Shown: positions 8,411 through 17,019 of the stretch, piece by piece | Numbering within the stretch: the first letter of the stretch is position 1 | Layout: each line of letters begins with the position of its first letter | From: Burkholderiales bacterium | GTDB taxonomy: Bacteria > Pseudomonadota > Gammaproteobacteria > Burkholderiales > Casimicrobiaceae | Assembly: GCA_025352105.1 (NCBI GenBank) | Contig: JANXUB010000005.1 | Coordinates: 1-32,518, forward strand | Reading direction: 5' to 3' | DNA: 32,518 bases | Notes under the pieces: model-generated | The model's input: the letters and a program-made list of their open reading frames with translations, nothing else | Databases searched by the model: none | Told to the model about the DNA's origin: nothing | Made by a program: the position numbers and the translations under genes

Positions 8411-8527
8411 AACTTTTGCATGAAATAACCTGTGCATATGGGATAAACGACGAAATATCCATTTATCGATAACTCATCATTACCGCATTAAGCCACGACG
8501 AAATAAGGCATCTAGCGAAAAGCTGTG

Positions 8528-8594
8528 TCGCAACAGAAACGTCAAAAAGGTTTCTCGTTGCGATTAAAACGGGCGAGGGTTGCGAGGTCGCAAC
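8528..8594 (+). promoter_or_regulatory. paired inverted repeats in the porin upstream region
   Basis: The 7-mer TCGCAAC occurs at 8528 and 8588 and its complement GTTGCGA at 8557 and 8579. The first pair is extended inward by GAAAC / GTTTC to form a long hairpin (8528-8563). The last pair forms a tight GTTGCGA-GG-TCGCAAC palindrome (8579-8594). All four arms can exchange partners. This is the main content of the 8422-8742 gap, which has no gene; no clear promoter was found in it. Confidence 0.5.
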
Positions 8595-8742
8595 ATCCGC
8601 TGGCACGCGGGCTGCAACATGGTGCGTAGTTCACCGAAACAGCGCGAATCCATGCACAATTCGGGAATATGTTTGGCAAACGCGCCGTCGTGCAGCGAAC
8701 CGGCGCGCCAACACCAGACCCACACAGCAACAAGGAGGCCCC

Positions 8743-9984
8743 ATGAAATCAAGCTCACTATTCGCCCGCAGCGCAGCAGTTCTAGCCGTGCTCCCGCTCT
8801 CGCTGGCGGTCAATCACGCGCTGGCGCAGACGGCCAACGTCACGCTGTATGGCGTCGTTGATGTTGGCGTGCAAAACGTCACCGGCGTCAAGGGCGGCAG
8901 CATCACGCAAGTGGCCAGCGGCATCATGGAAGGCTCACGTTGGGGGCTGCGTGGTACGGAGGATTTGGGCGGCGGTTACAAGGCCACTTTCGTGCTCGAA
9001 AATCGCTTTGAAGCGGACACGGGCTCGTTGTCAAATCGCACGATTTCGGGCAATCAGTTGCCGGATCGCTTTCTCGCTGGCCTGCCACCTGCTGTGCAAG
9101 CCGCGCTCAACGGCGCGGTCGGCACCTCGCTCGGCGTGAACTTGCCCGGTCGCTTATTTGATCGACAGGCTTTTGTTGGTGTGATCACGCCGTTTGGCGC
9201 GGTGCTTGTGGGCCGTCAGTACACCCCGGCGTTCGAAATAACCAATCGTTTTGATGCATTCGCCAATGCGACCGCCGCCTCGCCCGGCCAGATTTCCGGC
9301 ATCCCGGCCGGCGTAGATATTCGCGAGAGCAATTCGATCCTGTATCGCATCGAATTAAACGGCTTCTTCGGTACGGGCTATTACGCGTTCGGCGAGAGCT
9401 CTTCGGGCACCAAGAACGGTCGTCTGGTCGGCATCAACGGCGGCTATCAGTCCGGCCAGTTTGGTGCCGGTGTGGGCTACAACGAGCGTACCAACAGCGC
9501 GGGGCAGAAGTCGCTCAACACGCTGGCCGCAGGTGCCAACTACAATGCCGGGTTCGTGAACCTCTTCGGGCTGTTTGCTTCCATCAAGGAGCCGAATGGC
9601 TCATCCGCGCCTGAATTGCGTGCTGGCCTCATCGCTGGCGGCGTGCCAGCAACATTGGTCGACAGTGGCATCCTGCCGCGCTTCATGCAAAACGCCAAGC
9701 TTTATCACGTTGGAGCGCGCATCCCGTTGGGAGTATCGACCATCACCATTGGCTATTCGCGCTTTGATGATCGTCGCGCGACTAACGCCGATTCCGAGTC
9801 CTACGGCATTGCCTTCACCTATCCGTTCTCGAAGCGCACGGATGTCACGCTCGCCGTCACCCAAGTCAACAACAATGCCAACGGGCAGGCATTGGCCGGT
9901 GGTAACGGTTTCCTTGGCGGCGTGACGGCGTTTGGTGGCAAGGATTCGACGTCAACCCAGTTCTCTCTGCGTCACAAGTTCTAA
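8743..9984 (+). CDS. general trimeric porin, OmpC-like (Gram-negative porin family)
   Basis: A 413-residue outer-membrane porin. The signal peptide ends NHALA before QTANVTLYGVVDVGVQNV, the typical N-terminus of betaproteobacterial porins. Further marks are SRWGLRGTEDLGGGYKATF, the ENRFEADTG strand, FDRQAFVGVITPFGAVLVGRQY leading to the constriction loop, and a final strand ending in FSLRHKF, whose terminal Phe is the BamA recognition signal. A strong AAGGAGG site lies 5 bases before the ATG. The gene is monocistronic, with its own terminator at 10018. It allows passive diffusion of small solutes; selectivity cannot be read from the sequence. Confidence 0.93.
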   Translation: MKSSSLFARSAAVLAVLPLSLAVNHALAQTANVTLYGVVDVGVQNVTGVKGGSITQVASGIMEGSRWGLRGTEDLGGGYKATFVLENRFEADTGSLSNRTISGNQLPDRFLAGLPPAVQAALNGAVGTSLGVNLPGRLFDRQAFVGVITPFGAVLVGRQYTPAFEITNRFDAFANATAASPGQISGIPAGVDIRESNSILYRIELNGFFGTGYYAFGESSSGTKNGRLVGINGGYQSGQFGAGVGYNERTNSAGQKSLNTLAAGANYNAGFVNLFGLFASIKEPNGSSAPELRAGLIAGGVPATLVDSGILPRFMQNAKLYHVGARIPLGVSTITIGYSRFDDRRATNADSESYGIAFTYPFSKRTDVTLAVTQVNNNANGQALAGGNGFLGGVTAFGGKDSTSTQFSLRHKF

Positions 9985-10017
9985 GTTCGACTCAGCACAG
10001 CAAGGCACACATCTTCA

Positions 10018-10056
10018 GGCCGCAGTCGCTCAGAGCGACGCGGCCTTTTTCTTTTT
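10018..10056 (+). terminator. porin rho-independent terminator
   Basis: The stem is GGCCGC-A-GTCGCT with loop CAG and AGCGAC-GCGGCC, a 12-bp pairing with one bulge. It is followed directly by TTTTTCTTTTT and lies 33 bases after the porin stop codon. Confidence 0.9.
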
Positions 10057-10113
10057 CGTTGCCGGAGTGCCTCGTTGCCCCGACTGGAAAGATGTCGCGC
10101 CCGCCGCGCCCCT

Positions 10114-10128
10114 TAAAATAGCCCGATG
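10114..10128 (+). promoter_or_regulatory. -10 box abutting the M50 protease start
   Basis: TAAAAT (10114-10119) lies 6 bases before the ATG at 10126. Initiation at the usual distance would fall on or next to the A of the ATG, giving a leaderless transcript. No Shine-Dalgarno is present. Confidence 0.5.
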
Positions 10129-10746
10129 GATGATATCATTTACAAAATCGCGGTCAACGCGATTCCGCTCTTGCTCGCGATTACGCTGCACGAGGCTGCG
10201 CACGGTTACGCAGCGCGCGTGTTTGGCGATCGCACCGCTGAAATGCTTGGGCGCATTTCGCTCAATCCGATCAAGCACATTGATTGGGTCGGCACGGTTG
10301 CCGTACCCGCGCTGACGCTCGCGATTGGCGGTTTCTTTTTCGGCTGGGCCAAACCGGTGCCGGTGAACTTCGATAATTTGCGCAACCCCAAACGCGACAT
10401 GATCTGGGTCGCGGCCGCTGGACCCGCCGCTAATTTGGTGATGGCCATCGGCTGGGCAATCATCCTGAAGCTGTCCGATATGTCGGCAATCGATGCAATC
10501 GCGCGTGCCGGTGTAGCGTGGAACGTCGGCCTCATGGTGCTCAATCTGCTTCCGATATTGCCGCTGGACGGCGGTCGCATCGTTGCCGGTTTGTTGCCGC
10601 AACAGCTCTCGTACAGCTATTCGCGTATGGAGCCTTACGGTTTATTTATCGTGCTTGGCCTTGCCGTCGCGGGCATCCTCGGCACGATTTTGTCGCCGCT
10701 GTATTCAATTACATATCGTGCTTTGGGCGCGTTGGTTGGCCTGTAG
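10126..10746 (+). CDS. site-2 protease family (M50) integral membrane metalloprotease
   Basis: A 206-residue membrane protein. The zinc motif HEAAH (His22, Glu23, His26) sits in the first membrane helix, and the third ligand lies in NLLPILPLDGGR (Asp148), as in M50 peptidases. A GPAANLVMAI segment separates them, and five to six hydrophobic helices are visible. It has no PDZ domain and belongs to the short YwhC/FusC-like group rather than RseP; the substrate is unknown. It ends 3 bases before trpS, so the two are probably co-transcribed, a pairing that is common in Burkholderiales. Confidence 0.9.
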   Translation: MDDIIYKIAVNAIPLLLAITLHEAAHGYAARVFGDRTAEMLGRISLNPIKHIDWVGTVAVPALTLAIGGFFFGWAKPVPVNFDNLRNPKRDMIWVAAAGPAANLVMAIGWAIILKLSDMSAIDAIARAGVAWNVGLMVLNLLPILPLDGGRIVAGLLPQQLSYSYSRMEPYGLFIVLGLAVAGILGTILSPLYSITYRALGALVGL

Positions 10747-10749
10747 CTT

Positions 10750-11952
10750 ATGTTTAAAGATCGCGTTCTCTCCGGCATGCGCCCCACGGGTTTCATGCAC
10801 ATCGGCCACTATCACGGTGCGCTCAAAAACTGGATCAAGCTGCAATCCGATTTCGAGTGCTTTTATTTCGTAGCCGACTGGCATGCGTTGACGAGCCACT
10901 ACGATGACCCGCGTGTAATTGAGACGTCCACGTTCGACATGGTCACCGATTGGCTCGCGGCTGGGCTCGACCCGAATCAATCCACGATCTTCCTGCAAAG
11001 TCAGGTTCCTCAGCATGCGGAACTCTCCTTGCTGCTTGGCATGATCACGCCGCTCGGCTGGTTGGAGCGCGTGCCAACGTATAAAGAGCAGCAGGAAAAT
11101 CTTAAAGAAAAAGACCTCACGACGTACGGTTTTCTCGGGTATCCGCTCATGCAAACGGCAGACATCGTCGTCTATCGTGCCAACAAGGTTCCGGTGGGCG
11201 AAGATCAGGTGTCGCATCTCGAAATCAGCCGCGAAATCGCGCGCCGCTTCAATCACATTTATGGCCGCGAACCGGGTTTTGCGGAGAAGGCAGAGGTCGC
11301 AATCAAGAAGCTCGGCGGCAAGGTCGGCAAGCAGTATCAGGCCTTGAAAGTGGCGTTTAATCAGGACGGCAACACCGAGGCCCTTGAGCAGGCGAAAGCG
11401 CTCGTGATGGCTGCGGGCTCAATCTCGAATGCTGAGAAAGAAACCCTGCTCGGCTTCCTCACGGGCGCACGCAAAACGATCCTGCCAGAACCGCAGGCGC
11501 TCTTGACGCCAACATCCAAAGTCATCGGACTCGATGGCCGCAAAATGAGCAAGAGCTACGGCAACGGCATCGATCTGCGCGAAACCCCTGCGTCGGTCGA
11601 GCAGAAGGTTCGCCGCATGCCAACTGATCCGGCGCGTGCGCGTCGCAATGATCCGGGCAATCCCGACAAGTGCCCCGTGTGGACGCTGCATCAGGTCTAT
11701 TCGAGCGAAGCGACAAAAGCTTGGGTACGGCAGGGCTGCACCACGGCGGGCATTGGCTGCCTCGAATGCAAGCAGCCGGTCATTGACGCGATCAACGCTG
11801 AACTCGCCCCGATGCAGGCGCGGATCAAGGAGATTGAAGCGAACCCTGGCTACGTGAAAGAAGTGCTGCACGATGGTTGCGCCAAGGCGCGTCGCGTGGC
11901 GGAAGAGACTATGCTTGATGTGCGTGCAGCGATGGGGCTGGCGAAGGTTTAG
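10750..11952 (+). CDS. trpS: tryptophanyl-tRNA synthetase, long form
   Basis: A 400-residue class I synthetase that charges tRNA-Trp in the cytoplasm. The signature HIGH is at 17-20 (MHIGHYHG) and KMSKS at 265-269 (GRKMSKSYGN). The active-site blocks TYGFLGYPLMQTADIV and VGEDQVSHLEISREIARRF are intact. A segment of about 65 residues (roughly 178-243) is absent from the 334-residue E. coli enzyme and lies between the Rossmann core and the KMSKS loop; I recall long forms like this in other betaproteobacteria. It starts 3 bases after the M50 protease gene. Confidence 0.95.
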   Translation: MFKDRVLSGMRPTGFMHIGHYHGALKNWIKLQSDFECFYFVADWHALTSHYDDPRVIETSTFDMVTDWLAAGLDPNQSTIFLQSQVPQHAELSLLLGMITPLGWLERVPTYKEQQENLKEKDLTTYGFLGYPLMQTADIVVYRANKVPVGEDQVSHLEISREIARRFNHIYGREPGFAEKAEVAIKKLGGKVGKQYQALKVAFNQDGNTEALEQAKALVMAAGSISNAEKETLLGFLTGARKTILPEPQALLTPTSKVIGLDGRKMSKSYGNGIDLRETPASVEQKVRRMPTDPARARRNDPGNPDKCPVWTLHQVYSSEATKAWVRQGCTTAGIGCLECKQPVIDAINAELAPMQARIKEIEANPGYVKEVLHDGCAKARRVAEETMLDVRAAMGLAKV

Positions 11953-11982
11953 GCAAGCGCAGAATAATTCGTATGCTTGCTG

Positions 11983-12065
11983 TACCGGCGGAGGCCGGTA
12001 TCCACGCCCTCATCCCAATCAACCCTTTGCTGCGGGCGTGGGCCCCGGCCTCCGCCGGGGTGGCA
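11983..12065. repeat. REP-like palindrome pair
   Basis: Two GC-rich hairpins face each other between trpS and the Mpo1-like gene: TACCGGC-GGAG-GCCGGTA (11983-12000) and CCCCGGC-CTCC-GCCGGGG (12043-12060), each flanked by a GGCGTGG-type tail. The second matches the copy at 4431. The arrangement resembles bacterial interspersed mosaic elements and may also slow transcription or stabilise the trpS mRNA end. Confidence 0.65.
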
Positions 12066-12135
12066 TTTCGGCGGTCGACCTTAGCGTACGTGTTTTGCGG
12101 GACGTACATTCCCGAAAAGTAACGAGGAGGAAATC

Positions 12136-12660
12136 ATGAAGTCATTCGTTGATTATTTGAGCCAGTACGCCGCGTATCACCGCGACAAACGGAACATTGC
12201 GACGCACTTCGTGGGCATTCCGATGATTGTTGCGGCGGTGGTGATTTTGTTGTCTCGACCAGTGTTCATGCATGCTGACGGCGTGGCGATTTCACCTGCA
12301 CTTTTTGGCGTTGCCTTGACCGCGTTGTTCTATGTGAAGCTCGACATTCGTTTTGGTGTCGCGATGACGGCGTTTCTGCTCGCGTGTTTGTGGCTCGGGC
12401 AATGGTTTGCCGTGCAGAGCACCATGAACTGGCTGGTCGCTGGAATCGGCCTGTTCGTTGTCGGCTGGGTGTTTCAGTTTGTCGGCCACTACTACGAAGG
12501 CAAAAAGCCCGCGTTTGTCGATGACATCATGGGCCTTGCCATTGGGCCGATCTTCGTTGCCGCCGAGCTCGCGTTCGAGCTGGGCTTGCGTAAAGACGTC
12601 GAAGATGCAGTCGTCGCCCGCGTTGGGCCAACCCGTATCCGGCAGATGAAAGCCGCGTGA
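12136..12660 (+). CDS. Mpo1/DUF962 family membrane protein
   Basis: A 174-residue protein with about four membrane helices (about 25-41, 53-68, 73-90 and 99-117). It belongs to the DUF962 group that includes yeast Mpo1, an iron-dependent dioxygenase that removes one carbon from 2-hydroxy fatty acids. The conserved His residues are present in YHRDKRNIATHF (His15, His24) and FVGHYYEGKKPAFVDD (His118), followed by the GLAIGPIFVAAE segment. A strong GAGGAGG site precedes the ATG. It lies just downstream of the REP pair and 41 bases before scpA. Activity in bacteria is inferred from the family. Confidence 0.85.
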   Translation: MKSFVDYLSQYAAYHRDKRNIATHFVGIPMIVAAVVILLSRPVFMHADGVAISPALFGVALTALFYVKLDIRFGVAMTAFLLACLWLGQWFAVQSTMNWLVAGIGLFVVGWVFQFVGHYYEGKKPAFVDDIMGLAIGPIFVAAELAFELGLRKDVEDAVVARVGPTRIRQMKAA

Positions 12661-12701
12661 TGCCCGTTCCCGCAAAACAAAAATAACTGTCTGAAGTATT
12701 G

Positions 12702-13586
12702 ATGGATGTAGTCACCGCAACGCCACCCGAAGTCGCCCCTGAAGTCGCCGCCGTCGTCGAACACGCGTTAGCCAAAATTTACGGCCAGCCGTTCGGCGAG
12801 ATGCCGAAGGATCTCTACATCCCGCCGGAAGCGCTGGAGGTGTTTCTCGACGCATTCGAAGGGCCGCTTGACCTGCTGCTCTATCTCATCCGCAAGCAGA
12901 ATCTGAACATTCTTGACATCCCGATGGCGGCGCTCACGCGACAGTATCTGGACTATGTCGAAAAGATGAAGTCATCGCAGCGATTTGAGCTGGCTGCCGA
13001 ATACCTGTTGATGGCCGCGATGCTGATCGAAATCAAATCGCGCATGCTGCTGCCGCGTCCGCCGGTGACCGCCGAGGAAGAGGTTGATCCGCGCGCAGCT
13101 CTGGTCAAGCGCCTGCTCGAATACGAACAAATGAAGCTCGCCGCAGCGGGTCTGGATGACCTGCCGCAGGCTGAGCGTGACTATGCCATCGTGCAGGTTA
13201 TCTTTGAAAAACAGACGTCCATGCGCATGCCTGACGTCGAGCCGGACGACCTGCGCCGTGCTTGGGGCTGGATTCTGGCGCGGGCCAAGCTCAATAAAAC
13301 TCACCTTATTTCGCGCGACGAGCTCTCCGTCCGGGCGCGCATGAGTTATCTGCTGAGGAGGCTCAAACCGGGCTTGCATGTAGAATTCGCACAACTGTTT
13401 GAGGAAACGGCGACCGTACCCTTGGTTGTTGTCACCTTCCTCGCGATTCTTGAGTTAGCGCGCGAACGACTGATCTCGGTCGCGCAAACCGAACCCTTTA
13501 GCCCCATTTACGTGCAACTCGCCGGTGACGGTGGAGTGATGGTTGCGGCCACCGGCACAAATGCGGCGAATGACGAAGCGGCGTAG
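12702..13586 (+). CDS. scpA: segregation and condensation protein A
   Basis: A 294-residue kleisin that bridges the SMC heads and recruits ScpB in the chromosome condensation complex. The N-terminal SMC-binding helix region is typical: FLDAFEGPLDLLLYLIRKQN, then ILDIPMAALTRQYLDYVE and AAEYLLMAAMLIEIKSRMLLP. The C-terminal winged helix (about residues 215-275) includes VPLVVVTFLAILELARERLI. A 45-residue leader precedes the kleisin motif. The ATG at 12702 is preferred to a TTG one codon upstream. It is followed by scpB and rluB, a common gene order in proteobacteria. Confidence 0.93.
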   Translation: MDVVTATPPEVAPEVAAVVEHALAKIYGQPFGEMPKDLYIPPEALEVFLDAFEGPLDLLLYLIRKQNLNILDIPMAALTRQYLDYVEKMKSSQRFELAAEYLLMAAMLIEIKSRMLLPRPPVTAEEEVDPRAALVKRLLEYEQMKLAAAGLDDLPQAERDYAIVQVIFEKQTSMRMPDVEPDDLRRAWGWILARAKLNKTHLISRDELSVRARMSYLLRRLKPGLHVEFAQLFEETATVPLVVVTFLAILELARERLISVAQTEPFSPIYVQLAGDGGVMVAATGTNAANDEAA

Positions 13587-13664
13587 CACTTTTTCACTGC
13601 TTTTTCGTTTTTAGGGGCGTTCGCAATGGCGTTATCCATTGCCCATCAACCATAGAGCCCTTCA

Positions 13665-14378
13665 TTGGACGAACTCACCCACGCGAAACGCGTACTGGAA
13701 ACGGTCTTGCTGGCCAGCCACGAGCCGCTTCCGCTCGACGAAATTGTCAAAGTTTTTGATCCTCCGGTGCCCACCGAAACGGTGCGCCTGTTGCTGGCCG
13801 ATCTCACCGCTGAATGGAAAGAGCGCGGCAGCATCGAGCTCACGCAGGTCGCCTCTGGTTACCGGTTTCAGACGCGTACCGAGATGCAGATCAACATTGA
13901 TCGCCTGACGCCGCAAAAGCCGCCGAAATATTCTCGCGCCGTGATGGAGACGCTTGCGATCATCGCGTATCGCCAACCCGCCACGCGCGGTGAGGTTGAG
14001 GCGATTCGCGGCGTGGCCGTGTCGACCAACATCCTGAAAGCGCTCGAAGATCGCGGCTGGGTCGAGGTGATCGGCCACAAGGACACGCCGGGTCGTCCGG
14101 CGCTCTACGCCACGACCAAAGAATTTTTGAATGACCTGAGCCTACGCTCGTTATCCGAACTGCCGCCGCTGGCTGACCTTGATGCGCACCCCGCGCTTGA
14201 GCTGCCGGAAGTGCCGCATGAGCCGGTGTATCCCGAGCAGGGGCGCATCGACACGTCGCCTGCTGAATTGACCGATGCTGCGGCGCTGGTTGCCGCCACC
14301 GAAACGCTGGACGATGAGTTGTTCGAAGTTCCCCCTGGAGAGACCATGATTCCCCCCACATCCCCGACCGTTCACTAA
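13665..14378 (+). CDS. scpB: segregation and condensation protein B
   Basis: A 237-residue partner of ScpA in the SMC complex. Two winged-helix domains are visible: the first (about 1-75) with RVLETVLLASHEPLPLDEI, and the second with YSRAVMETLAIIAYRQPATRGEVE, then RGVAVSTNILKALEDRGWV and GRPALYATTKEFL. A disordered acidic tail of about 70 residues follows. No in-frame ATG lies upstream: a nearby ATG at 13639 is in another frame, so the start is a TTG at 13665, with only a weak GAG before it. The gap to scpA is 78 bases. The end lies 2 bases before rluB. Confidence 0.92.
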   Translation: MDELTHAKRVLETVLLASHEPLPLDEIVKVFDPPVPTETVRLLLADLTAEWKERGSIELTQVASGYRFQTRTEMQINIDRLTPQKPPKYSRAVMETLAIIAYRQPATRGEVEAIRGVAVSTNILKALEDRGWVEVIGHKDTPGRPALYATTKEFLNDLSLRSLSELPPLADLDAHPALELPEVPHEPVYPEQGRIDTSPAELTDAAALVAATETLDDELFEVPPGETMIPPTSPTVH

Positions 14379-14380
14379 AG

Positions 14381-16813
14381 ATGAATGACATGCACGATTC
14401 CGACGCTGGTAATTTTGATGATCACGAACCGGGGGATGTGAACGGCAACGTCGATCCAGCGTACGCGAAGAAGATGAAGCAGGGGGCGCAGGGGGCTCAG
14501 GGTGCCAGAGCGCCACGAGCTGATCGCCCAGCAGGTAACCAGAACGGACGACCCGCTAGACCGCCTCGGCAGCCGCGCCCTCCACGCGCTGCGCCACCGG
14601 ATGGCTTGACGCAGGATATGCAGGTGGTTCAAGCAAATAGCGATGGACAGTTATTAGAGACCGCGCAAAGCGCGTCCGATGCGCCGGGCGAGATGCAAGT
14701 GAGGCCAACCCGCCCCCCGCGTGAGCCACGTCAGCCGCGCCCACCGCGTGAACCCCGCGTTCAGCGTCCTCCAAGAGCCGAAGCCGCTGTTGGCGCAGAT
14801 GGCGTTGCCTATGCGGAGGGTGCAGCCTTCGTCGCTAACGACGGCGCTGCCGGCATCGATGGCGATCATTCAACCAACGCGGGCGCTACGGATGCAGCAC
14901 CGGCAGTGCCTGGCTCGGGCCAGGAGCGCAATGAACGCGGCCCACGTCGCAACCGCCGAGGTGGTCGTGGACGCAATGCACGATCGGGCCCAGATGATCG
15001 CAATGGCCCGCGCCAACTGCGCCAGCCCTATCCTGTCTACGATCCTAACGCTTCAGCAACTTCGGGCGAAGCCGGCCCAGACGCAGCATTTGCAGGCGTC
15101 GACGGCGAACATTCAACCGCCACACCGCGCATCACCAACTGGGTGCTCGACGATGCCGGCGATGGTTCGGCTGCGTTTGGCCCCAATCCGGGCGCGTTCG
15201 GCGACCCGAGCCGCCCGATGGATCGCTCGGCGCGACGCAACCGCAATCATCGCGAAAAGCGGGCCCAGAGCGCGCCGCCGGTTCGGATCGGGCAAGGCCC
15301 GCGTGACCGAATGATTCAACCCGCCGTTGCGATGTTCGACGACGAAGGCAACGCTATTGAGCCTGCGGAAACTGAAATCGTTTCTGGCGTCAACGATCAG
15401 GGCGAACGCGATGGCGAACGTCTGCACAAAGTCCTCGCGCAGCAGGGGCTAGGCTCGCGCCGCAACATGGAGGCGCTGATCGAGCGCGGTGAAGTGGACG
15501 TCAATGGCGTCAAAGCGCGCGTCGGTCAGATCGTCAATGAACAGGATCGGGTTCACGTCAACCGCCGCAAGGTCACGGTCAAGCTTGGAGACGACAACCC
15601 CCGCATCCTGATTTATCACAAGCAATCCGGCGAAATCGTCAGCCGTGATGATCCCGAGCAGCGCGACACCGTGTTTGATCGTCTGCCACGGCCTGATCAC
15701 GGCAAGTGGGTTGCAGTCGGTCGTCTCGACTACAACTCCGAAGGCCTGATGCTGTTCACCACGTACGGTGAACTCGCCAATCGTTTCATGCATCCGCGCT
15801 ACGAAATTCTGCGTGAGTATTCGGTGCGCACTTTGGGTGAACTGACGCCCGAGCAAGAGGATGCCCTGATGGACGGCATCGAGCTTGACGATGGCCCGGC
15901 GCGGCTGTTGTCACTGGATCGCATTGATCGTGACAGCGACGCCGCCAATCACTGGTATCGCGTGACATTGAACGAAGGCCGTAACCGCGAAGTGCGGCGC
16001 ATGTTTGAGCACATGGGCCTCGTCGTCAGCCGCCTGATTCGCACGACCTACGGCTGCGTGCAAATGCCGTCGTGGCTCAAGCGCGGGCAAACGAAATTGC
16101 TCGATGAAGCCGAGACGTTTGAGATCCTCGAATCGGTCGGTTTGCGCTCCAAGAAAAAGCTCGAAAAAGCCGCGCGATTCGGCGGTCGAAATCGTATTCC
16201 GCAACAACCGCTCGGCCCGATGCGCTCGGCGACCGAGCACGAAGCCATCTACAACCCGACGACGACTGATGCGGGCGCCGGGCAGGGGCGAGGTGGCCGT
16301 CGACAGGGCGGTCGTGGCGGCGCAGGCGCCGGCCAAAACGGGCGCGGCGGACCGCGTTTCCGTACGGGTATGGGCGGTGGCAACGCGATGCCCGCGCCGT
16401 TGCAACAACAGCAATTTCCCGGCTTTGGCGGTGCAACAGAAATGCAGCCCGTCGGCCGCCGTCAGCGCACACCGGGCAACAAAGTCAAACGTGGGGCCAA
16501 TGGCGAGGTCAACGGCAACGTCGCACCGGGTTATCGTGGTGGTGGCGGTGGCGGCGGAAATGCTGGCAATGTGGCTGTCACGGGCCGTGGCGGGAGCGGC
16601 AACGCCCGTGGCGGACGCGGCGGCGGTCGCAACGGCGCGAATGCGGGGAACGGCGGTAACGCTGGCTACCCTCAGGCTGGCGGTAACGTGCCGGCCGGCG
16701 GTGCTGAGGCCAAGCGGGGGCGCCGTCGTCGGGGTCGCGGGCCGGGGGCGGGCGCTGCGCCACGGACTGACGGCGGTGCGCCAAGCGCGCCGCCGATGCC
16801 AGACTTCGAATAG
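14381..16813 (+). CDS. rluB: 23S rRNA pseudouridine synthase RluB with long disordered flanks
   Basis: An 810-residue protein. The enzyme core occupies only about residues 346-590. It consists of an S4 RNA-binding domain (ERLHKVLAQQGLGSRRNMEA) and the RsuA-type synthase domain, with catalytic Asp450 in GRLDYNSEGLMLFT and the closing block GRNREVRRMFEHMGL. E. coli RluB, which modifies U2605 of 23S rRNA, is about 290 residues. Here an N-terminal region of about 345 residues is rich in Arg, Pro, Ala and Gly (repeated PRPPRE-like units), and a C-terminal tail of about 220 residues is rich in Gly, Arg and Asn (RGGRGG-like). Both should be disordered and bind RNA non-specifically. The ATG lies 2 bases after the scpB stop. 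Confidence 0.9.
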   Translation: MNDMHDSDAGNFDDHEPGDVNGNVDPAYAKKMKQGAQGAQGARAPRADRPAGNQNGRPARPPRQPRPPRAAPPDGLTQDMQVVQANSDGQLLETAQSASDAPGEMQVRPTRPPREPRQPRPPREPRVQRPPRAEAAVGADGVAYAEGAAFVANDGAAGIDGDHSTNAGATDAAPAVPGSGQERNERGPRRNRRGGRGRNARSGPDDRNGPRQLRQPYPVYDPNASATSGEAGPDAAFAGVDGEHSTATPRITNWVLDDAGDGSAAFGPNPGAFGDPSRPMDRSARRNRNHREKRAQSAPPVRIGQGPRDRMIQPAVAMFDDEGNAIEPAETEIVSGVNDQGERDGERLHKVLAQQGLGSRRNMEALIERGEVDVNGVKARVGQIVNEQDRVHVNRRKVTVKLGDDNPRILIYHKQSGEIVSRDDPEQRDTVFDRLPRPDHGKWVAVGRLDYNSEGLMLFTTYGELANRFMHPRYEILREYSVRTLGELTPEQEDALMDGIELDDGPARLLSLDRIDRDSDAANHWYRVTLNEGRNREVRRMFEHMGLVVSRLIRTTYGCVQMPSWLKRGQTKLLDEAETFEILESVGLRSKKKLEKAARFGGRNRIPQQPLGPMRSATEHEAIYNPTTTDAGAGQGRGGRRQGGRGGAGAGQNGRGGPRFRTGMGGGNAMPAPLQQQQFPGFGGATEMQPVGRRQRTPGNKVKRGANGEVNGNVAPGYRGGGGGGGNAGNVAVTGRGGSGNARGGRGGGRNGANAGNGGNAGYPQAGGNVPAGGAEAKRGRRRRGRGPGAGAAPRTDGGAPSAPPMPDFE

Positions 16814-16948
16814 CGCGATTCGCGGGCGATGACGAGGCGGAACCGCCCCGCTGCCGCACTCAAATCGCCTGCTCATTGCATCGGCTTGGATGAACCGGGG
16901 ACATTCGCTTCGATGCAAGCAGCTTTTCGCTAGAAGCGCCGCTGCTTT

Positions 16949-17006
16949 GGGGCTAACGCCAATAATCGTTTAAAGTCGATTATTGATGATTCGAGCCTCT
17001 AGCCCC
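16949..17006. other. long nested hairpin downstream of rluB
   Basis: An outer GGGGCTA / TAGCCCC pair encloses an inner perfect 8-bp AATAATCG / CGATTATT pair with a loop of 8 bases. A smaller AAGCAGC / GCTGCTT pair (16917-16947) precedes it. It may be part of the rluB 3' end, a decayed repeat or a small structured RNA. Confidence 0.45.
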
Positions 17007-17019
17007 AATGAAACGGTCG

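Noticed and set aside
15911-16918. Long minus-strand open frame across the end of rluB
   Set aside because: It is a shadow of the repetitive Gly/Arg-rich tail; it shows no domain and no ribosome site.
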